From Pseudomonadota bacterium (lineage in GTDB: Bacteria > Pseudomonadota > Gammaproteobacteria > Steroidobacterales > SZUA-146), in NCBI GenBank assembly GCA_039028935.1, contig JBCCHD010000003.1:1-64000 (forward strand): 64,000 nucleotides of DNA, written 5' to 3'. Shown here one piece after another: positions 52,194 through 60,687 of this stretch. The notes under the pieces were generated by a model. That model saw nothing but the letters and a program-made list of their open reading frames with translations. It searched no databases and was not told where the DNA came from. Position 1 is the first letter of the stretch. Every line of letters starts with the position of its first letter. A program made the translations under genes and the position numbers.

Positions 52194-52916
52194 TTAAGCA
52201 CGGGCACGCTCGGCGATGCGTCGTCGTTGTTTCTCAATCTTAAACTGATGGTACAGCAACAGGCTGACACCCAGCACGGTTGGGGTTGCCCACACGATTG
52301 GACTAAAGGCGTATTCCGGCAGTGTGTTGACGGCGCCGAACGCCAAAAACGCGGTGTAGACCGAAATGCCGGCACCGACTAAGCCCCGCGTGTGCTGGAT
52401 GAGCCATTCGTTAAAGGGCGGACTGTCGCTCAAGATAAAGCGGGTGTTGAGCACGGCGGCGGTGAGGCCGACGATCGAAATGGCCACCATCAGCGGTTGT
52501 TTGAGAAGCACGCCATGAATCGCGCAGTTAGCCGCTGCAATAAACGTTAAGGCTTGAAGAGTTAGATTGAGTGGGGTGCGATTGGCTTGATGATTGCGCT
52601 TGTTTTGAATGCATAGACGGCCATAGTGCGCGAGCATGATCGTGAGTACTGCCAAGTACAGCATCATGTAGCCAAAGAGGCCGCGTACCAATGCGGCGTC
52701 ATCGGCAAAGTCGTGGGTTTCCAGTGGGTAGGCGAGGGTGCACAAGCTGATACCGATAGCGATGGACCCGGTCAACAACATCGACCAGGCAAATACTCGG
52801 CCCCATTTCTTGTGGCGCGTTGTGCCTTTGCGGCCTACTACGGGCAGCCACATAGTGATGAGGCCGACTGTGCCGGTCACGATATGGGCATGTACTAGCT
52901 GATCAAACAGCCACAT
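52194..52916 (-). CDS. DUF2306-like membrane protein
   Basis: A 240-residue inner-membrane protein with about seven helices. An N-terminal HIVTGTVGLITMWLPVVGRKGTTRHKKWGRVFAW phrase recalls DUF2306 heme- or electron-related membrane proteins. It could bind heme through its histidines, but no function is known. It lies between bciA and crtI, a position that may be coincidental. Confidence 0.75.
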   Translation of the reverse strand: MWLFDQLVHAHIVTGTVGLITMWLPVVGRKGTTRHKKWGRVFAWSMLLTGSIAIGISLCTLAYPLETHDFADDAALVRGLFGYMMLYLAVLTIMLAHYGRLCIQNKRNHQANRTPLNLTLQALTFIAAANCAIHGVLLKQPLMVAISIVGLTAAVLNTRFILSDSPPFNEWLIQHTRGLVGAGISVYTAFLAFGAVNTLPEYAFSPIVWATPTVLGVSLLLYHQFKIEKQRRRIAERARA

Positions 52917-52987
52917 TCGATTCCCCCCGGCGCGTGCCCGGTTTGGGTGCTCTTGACGCGAATTTTACGTGCGTGCCTAAAAGATGA

Positions 52988-53001
52988 TTGATGTTGATCA
53001 A
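52988..53001 (+). promoter_or_regulatory. FNR/Anr-type box upstream of crtI
   Basis: TTGAT-GTTG-ATCAA matches the FNR-family consensus TTGAT-N4-ATCAA exactly. A TAATAT element lies six bases downstream (53007-53012). The box lies about 50 bases before the crtI start, so oxygen-dependent control of carotenoid synthesis is plausible; sign (activation or repression) is not clear from spacing. Confidence 0.6.
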
Positions 53002-53046
53002 AAGCATAATATAGAAACAGTCTTGATGGCCCTATTTGATGTAAAT

Positions 53047-54546
53047 ATGAGCAAAAAAGCCCGAGCGATTGTAATTGGCAGTGGATTTGGCGGTTTAGCG
53101 GCTGCTGTGCGCCTCAGCGCGCGCGGTTTCGACGTGGAAGTCGTTGAAAAACTCGATGGACCTGGCGGTCGCGCGTACGTTTACCGTCAGGATGGCTTTG
53201 TGTTCGACGCCGGCCCCACGATCATCACCGCCCCGTTTTTACTCGAAGAACTCTGGTCATTGTGTGGCCGGCGCATGGCGGACGATATCGATCTGCGCGA
53301 AATCTCCCCCTACTATCGAATCCGTTTTGATGACGGCACGCATTTTGATTACAGCGGCGATCACGCTGCGATGCGTGCTGAGATCGCCAAGTTCAGCGAA
53401 GAAGATGTGGCCGGCTACGAGCGTTTTTTTGAGGCCGCTACCCAGGTCTACAATGTTGGCTTTGATCAGCTGCTCAGTGTGTCGTTTGATTCGCCGCTCA
53501 AGATGCTCAAAGTTGCGCCAGACCTTGTGCGCGTCCAGTTCTATCGGTCGGTCTATGGGCTGGTTGCCAAGTACATTAAGCATCCCAAGTTGAGGATGGT
53601 GTTCAGTTTCCATCCGCTGCTCGTGGGCGGAAACCCGTTCAGTACGACCGCCGTTTATACGCTCATCGCCCAGTTGGAACGTCGTCATGGGGTGCACTTC
53701 GCGATGGGCGGCACCGGCAGTCTAGTCACTGGTCTGGTGAACCTGATCGAGGGTAACGGTGGCCGCATGCGCTACAACGCGCCAGTGGTGCAGATTTTGA
53801 ATGATGGCAACCGAGCGACCGGCGTGCGTCTGGCATCTGGCGAGGAATTGCCAGCGGACATCGTGGTGTCCAATGCGGATTCGGCATCAACCTATCGCTA
53901 CCTAGTTTCTGAGTCGGTGCGTAAACGCTGGACCAATCGCCGCCTCGAGCGCGCGCGCTACTCGATGAGTTTGTTCGTTTGGTATTTCGGCACGGATCGT
54001 CGATACGAGGATGTGCCTCATCATATGATTTTGCTGGGCGAGCGCTATCGTGGCCTGCTCAACGATATATTTAAACGCCATGTGCTGGCCGAGGATTTCA
54101 GTCTTTACTTACACCGACCCACGGCGACCGACACGTCGTTGGCGCCCGAGGGCTGCGACGCCTTTTATGTGCTATCGCCCGTACCGCATTTGGATAGTGA
54201 CATCGACTGGTCGACTGAGGGCGAGCGCTACCGGGCGCGGATCGCCAACGCGTTGAGCGACACGGTATTGCCGGGTCTAGAGGATCATATCGCCACATCG
54301 AGGCTGCTGACACCGGCTGATTTTGAGTCACGCTTGTCCTCAGTGAAAGGCGCCGCATTCGGCCTCCAGCCCGTGCTCACGCAAACCGGTTGGTTTCGAC
54401 CCAATAACAAAAGTGAAGAGCTTGACGGTCTGTATCTAGTCGGTGCCGGTACGCACCCTGGTGCGGGATTACCGGGTGTAATTTCATCGGCCAAAGTACT
54501 CGATGAGGTTGTCCCCGAACCTATCGAGTTAGAGACCTCGGTGTAA
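53047..54546 (+). CDS. crtI: Phytoene desaturase CrtI
   Basis: CrtI desaturates phytoene in successive steps towards neurosporene or lycopene. The 499-residue flavoprotein has the N-terminal FAD motif AIVIGSGFGGLAAAVRLSARGFDVEVVEKLDGPGGRA. The C-terminal CrtI signature is DGLYLVGAGTHPGAGLPGVISSAKV. The ATG at 53047 (MSKKARA) gives the usual start; further upstream starts overlap the FNR box. The ribosome-binding site is weak. The 3' end overlaps the end of the convergent crtD gene by 18 bases. Confidence 0.93.
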   Translation: MSKKARAIVIGSGFGGLAAAVRLSARGFDVEVVEKLDGPGGRAYVYRQDGFVFDAGPTIITAPFLLEELWSLCGRRMADDIDLREISPYYRIRFDDGTHFDYSGDHAAMRAEIAKFSEEDVAGYERFFEAATQVYNVGFDQLLSVSFDSPLKMLKVAPDLVRVQFYRSVYGLVAKYIKHPKLRMVFSFHPLLVGGNPFSTTAVYTLIAQLERRHGVHFAMGGTGSLVTGLVNLIEGNGGRMRYNAPVVQILNDGNRATGVRLASGEELPADIVVSNADSASTYRYLVSESVRKRWTNRRLERARYSMSLFVWYFGTDRRYEDVPHHMILLGERYRGLLNDIFKRHVLAEDFSLYLHRPTATDTSLAPEGCDAFYVLSPVPHLDSDIDWSTEGERYRARIANALSDTVLPGLEDHIATSRLLTPADFESRLSSVKGAAFGLQPVLTQTGWFRPNNKSEELDGLYLVGAGTHPGAGLPGVISSAKVLDEVVPEPIELETSV

Positions 54547-56016
54547 CCCGCCTGTGCGCAGAGCGTCGAGCGCCGCTTTGGCGGCTTGCTGTCCCGATAG
54601 AGTCGCCATTGGGATGCCGGGACCGGGGTGAACGCTACCGCCGGCTAAAAACAGACCGTGTACCTTGCATGTCGCGCCCGGGCGATCAAACGAACCATTC
54701 CAGCCATGGGTCGGTGAGCCGTAGAGTGCACCCTCTGTTGCAGGGAATAGACGGGCAAAGTCGTTGGGTGTTGTGCGTACGCAGGCAGCGATGTCGAGCG
54801 CAACGCCGTGACGATCCAGCTGCGCGAACATGTATTGCTCGTAGCGATCGAGATCGGCACTTGATAGCGCGCATGCTGGTGCATTGATCAGCGCAAACAG
54901 TCGTTCAGGTGACTGTCGAGTACGTCCAGGACCGCGATCCTGCGCGCACAGATAGACGGTGGGAGAATGGGTGATCGCCTTGTGCTTGAACACATGATCG
55001 AACTCATCGATGTAGTTGTCGCCAAACAGAACAGTGTGATGGGCCAAGTCCAGACCCGTGGTCGTCGCTTGCATACTCCAGGTGATCGCCGATAGGGAGT
55101 GCTGTTTGCGTTTGGGCACAGCGCGTTTGGCGGCCGTGCCAAGTTGTCCTGATGCCAGTGCCGCGGCGTCACCGTTGAACACGACCGCATCCGCTTCGTA
55201 ATAGTCATCGCCGACGTGAACGCCGTGTACACGGCCTCGCCGGATATCGAGTGAGTCCACATGGCGATTAAATTCAATGGTGGCGCCCCGCTGGATCGAC
55301 AGTGATGTCAATGCTTCGGCCAGGCGTTGCATGCCACCGTCCACCAGCCAAACGCCTGCGCGTTCGGCGTGAGCAATGAGCATTAATGTGGCGGGTGCGC
55401 TGAATGGTGATGATCCACAATAGGTGGCGTAGCGACCGAACAGTTGTTGAAGACGTGGGTCGGTGAACACCTTGCCCAGCTCCTGCCAGAGTGATGTAAA
55501 CGGTTTGGTGGCATAAAGCTTGGGTACACCTCCAAGCCCGAGAGATAGGGCGAGTTCGACGGGCGATGGTTTGGGCGCTCGCATGAATGACGCGTCCAGC
55601 GTCTCAAAAATAGACGCACTCTGTTGAGCAAAGCGTCGGTAGGCATGGGCCTCACGGTGACCGGCGAACTGCTCGATCGCGTCGACAGACTGATCAAGAT
55701 CCGCAAACAGATCGAGTCGACTACCGTCTGTCCAGCTGTGTCGCGCGAGCAGCGATTCGCGGAGGAGTGAGACATGTTCATCCAAACGTGTACCGGCAGC
55801 GGCGAACAGATCTTCGAATACCCAGCGCATCGTAAACACCGTCGGTCCGGAGTCGAGCGGGGCTGAGCCTGCGATGACTTCGCGCATTTTTCCGCCGGGC
55901 GACCCATGGCGTTCCAGCACCGTGACGCGTACTCCGGCAGTGGCCAGCCTCAGTGCGCTCGCGAGGCCGCCCATCCCGGCACCAATCACGACTACCTGTC
56001 GATCGCTAAGTTTCAT
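54529..56016 (-). CDS. crtD: 1-hydroxycarotenoid 3,4-desaturase CrtD
   Basis: CrtD introduces the C3,4 double bond of hydroxylated or methoxylated acyclic carotenoids in the spheroidene/spirilloxanthin pathways. The 495-residue CrtI-family flavoprotein has QVVVIGAGMGGLASALRLATAGVRVTVLERHGSPGGKM and, near the C-terminus, GLFLAGGSVHPGPGIPMATLSGQQAA. The ATG at 56016 overlaps the stop of the P450 gene by four bases (ATGA), so the two are translationally coupled. The crtC and crtF partners are not in this window. Confidence 0.88.
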   Translation of the reverse strand: MKLSDRQVVVIGAGMGGLASALRLATAGVRVTVLERHGSPGGKMREVIAGSAPLDSGPTVFTMRWVFEDLFAAAGTRLDEHVSLLRESLLARHSWTDGSRLDLFADLDQSVDAIEQFAGHREAHAYRRFAQQSASIFETLDASFMRAPKPSPVELALSLGLGGVPKLYATKPFTSLWQELGKVFTDPRLQQLFGRYATYCGSSPFSAPATLMLIAHAERAGVWLVDGGMQRLAEALTSLSIQRGATIEFNRHVDSLDIRRGRVHGVHVGDDYYEADAVVFNGDAAALASGQLGTAAKRAVPKRKQHSLSAITWSMQATTTGLDLAHHTVLFGDNYIDEFDHVFKHKAITHSPTVYLCAQDRGPGRTRQSPERLFALINAPACALSSADLDRYEQYMFAQLDRHGVALDIAACVRTTPNDFARLFPATEGALYGSPTHGWNGSFDRPGATCKVHGLFLAGGSVHPGPGIPMATLSGQQAAKAALDALRTGGLHRGL

Positions 56017-57377
56017 ATGTGTCGGCGAGTGACGGTGACTTGAACCTCTTGAGCAGGGCGGGTCGTCAGTCGCGCCACTGGACGGATCGCGTCGGAATTT
56101 TGCACGTGAAAATCGTAACGCCGTATGAGGCGGGCTAGGATCAGGCCACTCTCGATCGTGGCGAACGCCGCGCCCACGCACACGCGTGGGCCTAAGCCAA
56201 ACGACATAAACGCGCCGCGATCCTGATCATCGCCGGTACGTGTAAAGCGGTCGGGATCAAAGCGATCCGCGTTCTGCCATAGCGCCGTATTTCGATGGGC
56301 GGTCCAAGGTGAAATCATGATCATGGCACCCCGTTTAACTCGAATGTCACCAATTGTCGTAGACATGGCGGCAACACGAGGAATAAAGGTGATCGGGGGG
56401 TATAGGCGCAGAGTCTCGCGAAAGACGTTGCGCGTGTAGGCAAGCTGCTTGACGTGCTCGATGGCGACGGGGGCATGGCCGACGACCTGGTCGATTTCCG
56501 CCCGCATGCGTTGCGCGATATCGGGCTGCACGGCCAGGATGTAGAAAATCCAGGTCAGCACGCTGGCGGTCGTTTCGTGCCCGGCCAAAAAGAATACGCC
56601 AATCTGATCAATGAGCTCCTCACGCGTGAACCCTTGGCCTGTTTCGGCGTCCCGAGCCTCAATACAGGCGTTCACAATGTCATCGATCTTGTCGGCGTCG
56701 GGCGCGAGGCGTGGGTCGAGAAAATGGCCAATGTGTCGGCGAATACGTTCGCAGGCATCCAACACGTTTTGAGGTTGACGAATATCAGCCCAAGGTTTTC
56801 CAAAGATGAGTTGCCATAGATTGACACTGGCGACGCTGCGCTCAAACTCAAGAAACGACGCGAAGACATCCTGCACTGTGTCGCTGGCAAGCGGTTTGGA
56901 AAAGATCGTGCGGCAGATCACGTCAGCGGTTAGGTGACTCATTGCGAGGTCGAGGGAAAAAGTTTCGCCTGACACACAGCGCTCGTCCAGTAGCTGTTGG
57001 TAGTCGTCGACGGCGTCGGACATGGAGTTGTACGCCGTGTTGATGCGCATATGTGAGAAGGCGGGATCGATCATTGCGCGTTGTCGTTTCCAGCGTTCGC
57101 CACTGGAAACAAATATCGAATCCCCGACGAGCGGCGCCAGCGCGCCCACCATCAAATCGTTTTTGGGGAATATGTCGAGCGGATCGGTCAATATGTCGCG
57201 CGCGAGCTTGGGTGAATTGACCAACAATATCGAGCGGCGCGAGTAGCCCAGATGCGTGAGCGGTTTGGTGTAGGCATCACGTGGTACGAGGCTCAAAAGA
57301 TCGCCGTCGCCCTGTCGGATTACGCGCAGCAATGAGCGAATCGGCGTTTTGGGCTGAGGTGCAGGTGGGCGATACAC
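56013..57377 (-). CDS. Cytochrome P450 in the carotenoid cluster
   Basis: A 454-residue P450. It has the oxygen-binding helix FFLAGHETTASVLTW, the ExxR pair in RETLRLYPP, and the heme cysteine in FGLGPRVCVGAAFATIE. The gene is coupled to crtD (four-base overlap) and divergent from the ATP-grasp gene. P450s of similar type hydroxylate carotenoid rings or ends in other bacteria; a carotenoid-tailoring role here rests on neighbourhood, not on recognised subfamily. Start is GTG at 57377. Confidence 0.9.
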   Translation of the reverse strand: MYRPPAPQPKTPIRSLLRVIRQGDGDLLSLVPRDAYTKPLTHLGYSRRSILLVNSPKLARDILTDPLDIFPKNDLMVGALAPLVGDSIFVSSGERWKRQRAMIDPAFSHMRINTAYNSMSDAVDDYQQLLDERCVSGETFSLDLAMSHLTADVICRTIFSKPLASDTVQDVFASFLEFERSVASVNLWQLIFGKPWADIRQPQNVLDACERIRRHIGHFLDPRLAPDADKIDDIVNACIEARDAETGQGFTREELIDQIGVFFLAGHETTASVLTWIFYILAVQPDIAQRMRAEIDQVVGHAPVAIEHVKQLAYTRNVFRETLRLYPPITFIPRVAAMSTTIGDIRVKRGAMIMISPWTAHRNTALWQNADRFDPDRFTRTGDDQDRGAFMSFGLGPRVCVGAAFATIESGLILARLIRRYDFHVQNSDAIRPVARLTTRPAQEVQVTVTRRHI

Positions 57378-57422
57378 CCGAATCAGTCCCGGGCCCGTAG
57401 CCAGAGGGACGTCGCTGTATGT

Positions 57423-58700
57423 GTGATGACAATCATTGGCGAGTCACAGTATAAACCCAGAATACCGTTCGTGTATGATCGATTCTTCCGTATGTGTAAC
57501 GCCACCGATATCGCGCCCGAATTGAACACGGTCCTACTCACGCTTGGCAGGTTGCCCGTCGCACTTGAGATCGCTCGAAGTTTTGCTGCGATTGGCTGGC
57601 GGGTCGTGGTGGCAGAGCCATTTGGCTTACATCTTCTTCGCCACTCTCGCAGCGTTTCTGATAGTTATCAAACCCCCGCGCCGCGGCATGACCCGCGCGC
57701 CTATCGGCAAGCGCTATGCGACATCATTGAGCGCGAACAGGTGGCATTGGTCGTGCCGGTGTCTGAGGAGACGCTGCATGTTGCCGCGCTGGCTGCACAG
57801 ATCGATTGTCCGCTCTATTGCCCCCCGCCCGCGGCCCTGCTGACCTTGCATGACAAACTGCTCTTTAATAAAGCGGCGCACGCTGCTGGTTTGAGTGTAC
57901 CGCGGTCCTGCGCACTGGATTCAGAGCAGTCTGCGATCTTGGCAACGGACGCATGCGTGGTGAAACCTCGCCTGAGTTGTTCGGGGCGCGGCGTCGTTCA
58001 TTATGCACCGGGTGAGCTTTTGTCGTGTTTGCCGTCGCCCCATCGTACGGAAGATCCAGAGCACCCAGATCAACAGACCAAAGTGCCATCCCAGCTTGGC
58101 CTGCCGCAGGACTCGCTGGTGCAGCAAGCGGTGGAAGGGCAGGAGCTGAGTTCGTTGGCGCTTGCGCGTGATGGCCAGGTGGTGGCCAACGTGGTGTATC
58201 GCGCCAACGTGCGGTCCGGCAGCGTAGCGGTGGTTTTTGAGCGTGTCGCGCACCCGGCAATTTCGCAGTGGGTCGATGCGTTTGTGGCGCACCAACGCCA
58301 CACTGGCTTTATTGGCTTTGACTTTATTATCGATGCGCAAGGCGTACCGTATGCGTTGGAGTGCAATCCACGGGCAAACAGCGGAATCCACTTTTTCTCT
58401 GGTTCTGCGCTTGCGAAGGCGATCCTCGACAGCGAGCAGGTTAACGTTCGTGCCGAATCGGTTCTCCAAGAGAGCTATTCAACCTTTACGACCGTACTCG
58501 GGCGTCTTACGAATCGAGACGCCCGACGCGAGGCGTTTGGCTGGCTACGACGTGCGCGCGATGTCACCTGGTCGAGAGACGATCCTTGGCCGTTTTTGCT
58601 GATGACAATCAACACCTGGCCGTTGATCTATCGGGCGATTCGACATCGTCAGACCTTTGCCGAAGTGGCGGCATTAGATCTGGAATATTCGCGTGAGTAA
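57423..58700 (+). CDS. ATP-grasp ligase-like protein in the photosynthesis cluster
   Basis: A 425-residue ATP-grasp family protein. The N-terminal pre-ATP-grasp part is followed by an ATP-binding segment (LLFNKAAHAAGLSVPRSC, CVVKPRLSCSGRGVVHY, LVQQAVEGQELSSLAL). The metal-binding end is HTGFIGFDFIIDAQGVPYALECNPRANSGIHFF. These enzymes join an acyl phosphate to an amine or other nucleophile. The substrate is unknown. The start is GTG/ATG at 57423-57426 or a later ATG at 57492. It overlaps the following GNAT-like gene by eight bases. Confidence 0.82.
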   Translation: MMTIIGESQYKPRIPFVYDRFFRMCNATDIAPELNTVLLTLGRLPVALEIARSFAAIGWRVVVAEPFGLHLLRHSRSVSDSYQTPAPRHDPRAYRQALCDIIEREQVALVVPVSEETLHVAALAAQIDCPLYCPPPAALLTLHDKLLFNKAAHAAGLSVPRSCALDSEQSAILATDACVVKPRLSCSGRGVVHYAPGELLSCLPSPHRTEDPEHPDQQTKVPSQLGLPQDSLVQQAVEGQELSSLALARDGQVVANVVYRANVRSGSVAVVFERVAHPAISQWVDAFVAHQRHTGFIGFDFIIDAQGVPYALECNPRANSGIHFFSGSALAKAILDSEQVNVRAESVLQESYSTFTTVLGRLTNRDARREAFGWLRRARDVTWSRDDPWPFLLMTINTWPLIYRAIRHRQTFAEVAALDLEYSRE

Positions 58701-59760
58701 GCCGTTATTTGAACGCGGTGATCGGTCACTGTTGTGGCGAGACGGCGCGCTCGAGTTGACCGCTTGCGCGGGCCCGCCACAGGCGGAACGCCAAGCATTT
58801 GCATCGCTTATCGCACGCACCGAGTTTGGTGAAGGCGGTATGCGCTACCGGCGCCTGGATGTGGATCGCTCCCTCGAGTCTCTCGGTCGTGATGTCGCCT
58901 ACGTACGCTTAGTGCGTGCGGACACACTGGTCGGTACGTATCTGCTGCGGCGTCACACGCTTTTGGTACACGACCGCCCAATTCTCGGTGTGTATCGCTC
59001 GTCGCTCTGCCTTAACGCGTCGATGAAAGGCAAAGGGTTAGGCACACGCATCGTGCAGCAAACACTCAGTTGGTTGGATGGACTGGCGGCCCGTAACGGC
59101 GAATCGTTTGTGAGCTACGGGTGCGTGGAGCGCGCCAATCAACCGTCGATGGGGGCACTCTCGGCGCATACGACGTCTATCGGTACACTGCGGACTCAGC
59201 TGGTTTACCGCCAATGGCCACGCGCAACCTTAGCGCTGACCGAACTCGACGCGGACGATCCCCGCGTTATACAGGCGCAGGCGCAGACCTATGACGACTG
59301 TGGTGTCAGGGTTGCGAGTGATGCGCCGTTTTTAGCGAAAGTGGAAGATGGTCAAATTGTGGCCGGCGCGCAAGCGCGCCTCGTTCGCATTGATTTTTCA
59401 AGAATCGGTCAGCCGTGGGACTTTTTGAGTAAGCACGTGTTCGCGTACGCCTCGCCGGCGCGTCGACGCTTTGATCCTCATGACTTTCGCTACGTGCAGC
59501 TTGATAACGCGGTGGTTTTACCTGGGTTTGAAGCCGTATGGAAACCTCTGCTCGCGACCTTTATGGCACGCGCCAACACCCACATGGCCATGCTCACGCT
59601 GGATCCGACCTGTCAGGCCAGTTCGCGGCTTGCGCCCTGTATTAGTGGTTATTTTGCGCGAGCCACCCAACAGCATGTGTCGGTGTTGGCCAGAGCGCAT
59701 GGGCGCGTGCCGGGCTTTGATCAGCTAGCAACAGCGCCGCTCGGTCTCAATCCACGTTGA
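58693..59760 (+). CDS. GNAT-like acyltransferase paired with the ATP-grasp gene
   Basis: A 355-residue protein with a GNAT-type acyl-CoA motif (GKGLGTRIVQQTLSWLDGLA) in its first half. The second half (FLSKHVFAYASPARRRFDPHDFRYVQLDNAVVLPGFEAVWKPLLATF) I do not recognise. It overlaps the ATP-grasp gene by eight bases, so the two are coupled and probably act on one small molecule. Their placement between carotenoid and bacteriochlorophyll genes is the only hint at function. Confidence 0.75.
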   Translation: MSKPLFERGDRSLLWRDGALELTACAGPPQAERQAFASLIARTEFGEGGMRYRRLDVDRSLESLGRDVAYVRLVRADTLVGTYLLRRHTLLVHDRPILGVYRSSLCLNASMKGKGLGTRIVQQTLSWLDGLAARNGESFVSYGCVERANQPSMGALSAHTTSIGTLRTQLVYRQWPRATLALTELDADDPRVIQAQAQTYDDCGVRVASDAPFLAKVEDGQIVAGAQARLVRIDFSRIGQPWDFLSKHVFAYASPARRRFDPHDFRYVQLDNAVVLPGFEAVWKPLLATFMARANTHMAMLTLDPTCQASSRLAPCISGYFARATQQHVSVLARAHGRVPGFDQLATAPLGLNPR

Positions 59761-59777
59761 ATCGTTGCTTGGAAAGA

Positions 59778-60665
59778 TTAAAGTGACGCAAAAAACGCAT
59801 CGAGATGCGCTGCAAACTCGTCGCACTCGAAATGTAGCAGTGCGCCGGCGTCATACGCGCTGACGGTCCAGTTATCGCGTTCATCAGTCCAATCTGCACC
59901 ACGAAAATCGGCGAAATCGCCTCGTGTGCCGTGCGCCAGAAAGACTGGCAACACGAGCGCTTCATAGATTGTGCGAATGTCCTTGCTAAAGAGCACGCCA
60001 CTTAGAAAGGCAAACGGAGCACGATCCGCACCAGGTTGATGAGTGGTGGCGTCGCAATAAAGAGCGAGCTTCTCATCAATGACACCAGAACCATAAGTCC
60101 GACGGAGAAAATAGCGAATGCTGCGCGGACTGACTAGGGCGGCAAACAGCCGTTTCCGCCACAACGGAAACCGCAGAACTTTGTCGAGTATCGGCATGTA
60201 GCGCGTGGTGCCGGGCGGCGCGCGTAATCGATTTGCACCCACGTTAAACCCGGTAGGTGTAATGAGCGTCAGTGAGCGTAATTTGTGTCGCTCGTGTAAC
60301 GCGGCTCGGGCCAAAAATTCCGCCGATAGCGACAGCGCGACGGCATCAATTGGCGTATCGCATTCTTCATAGATGACGTCGATGATATCTTGGATTGCGG
60401 TGACAAACAGAGTGACCGTGTACTCACGCTCACTGCGATCAGAGTGTCCAAAGCCGGGAAGATCAAGCGCAAACACAGTGCGATGTCGACGCAGGTGTTC
60501 GAACAGTGGCGCCATTTCGGCGGTTGATCCGGCGGCATTAATGCTGTGAATGAGCAGTACGGGCGGGCCACTGCCCGCACGATAATAGGCCAATCGACCG
60601 GCGCGCCCGTTGAGTGCGATAAGCGGCGCATCGACCGCATTAGGCAAAGAAGACGTCAACGCCAA
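59778..60665 (-). CDS. Alpha/beta hydrolase, BchO-like position
   Basis: A 295-residue alpha/beta-hydrolase. It has the oxyanion strand PPVLLIHSINAAGS, an atypical nucleophile elbow VALSLSAEF (LSLSA instead of GxSxG), and a C-terminal histidine near LLHFECDEF. It lies 22 bases after bchP. Some photosynthesis clusters carry BchO, an alpha/beta hydrolase linked to magnesium insertion; identity with BchO is uncertain because the Mg-chelatase genes are not here. Confidence 0.75.
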   Translation of the reverse strand: MALTSSLPNAVDAPLIALNGRAGRLAYYRAGSGPPVLLIHSINAAGSTAEMAPLFEHLRRHRTVFALDLPGFGHSDRSEREYTVTLFVTAIQDIIDVIYEECDTPIDAVALSLSAEFLARAALHERHKLRSLTLITPTGFNVGANRLRAPPGTTRYMPILDKVLRFPLWRKRLFAALVSPRSIRYFLRRTYGSGVIDEKLALYCDATTHQPGADRAPFAFLSGVLFSKDIRTIYEALVLPVFLAHGTRGDFADFRGADWTDERDNWTVSAYDAGALLHFECDEFAAHLDAFFASL

Positions 60666-60687
60666 CTGTTCCGCTTGAATTGTACGC

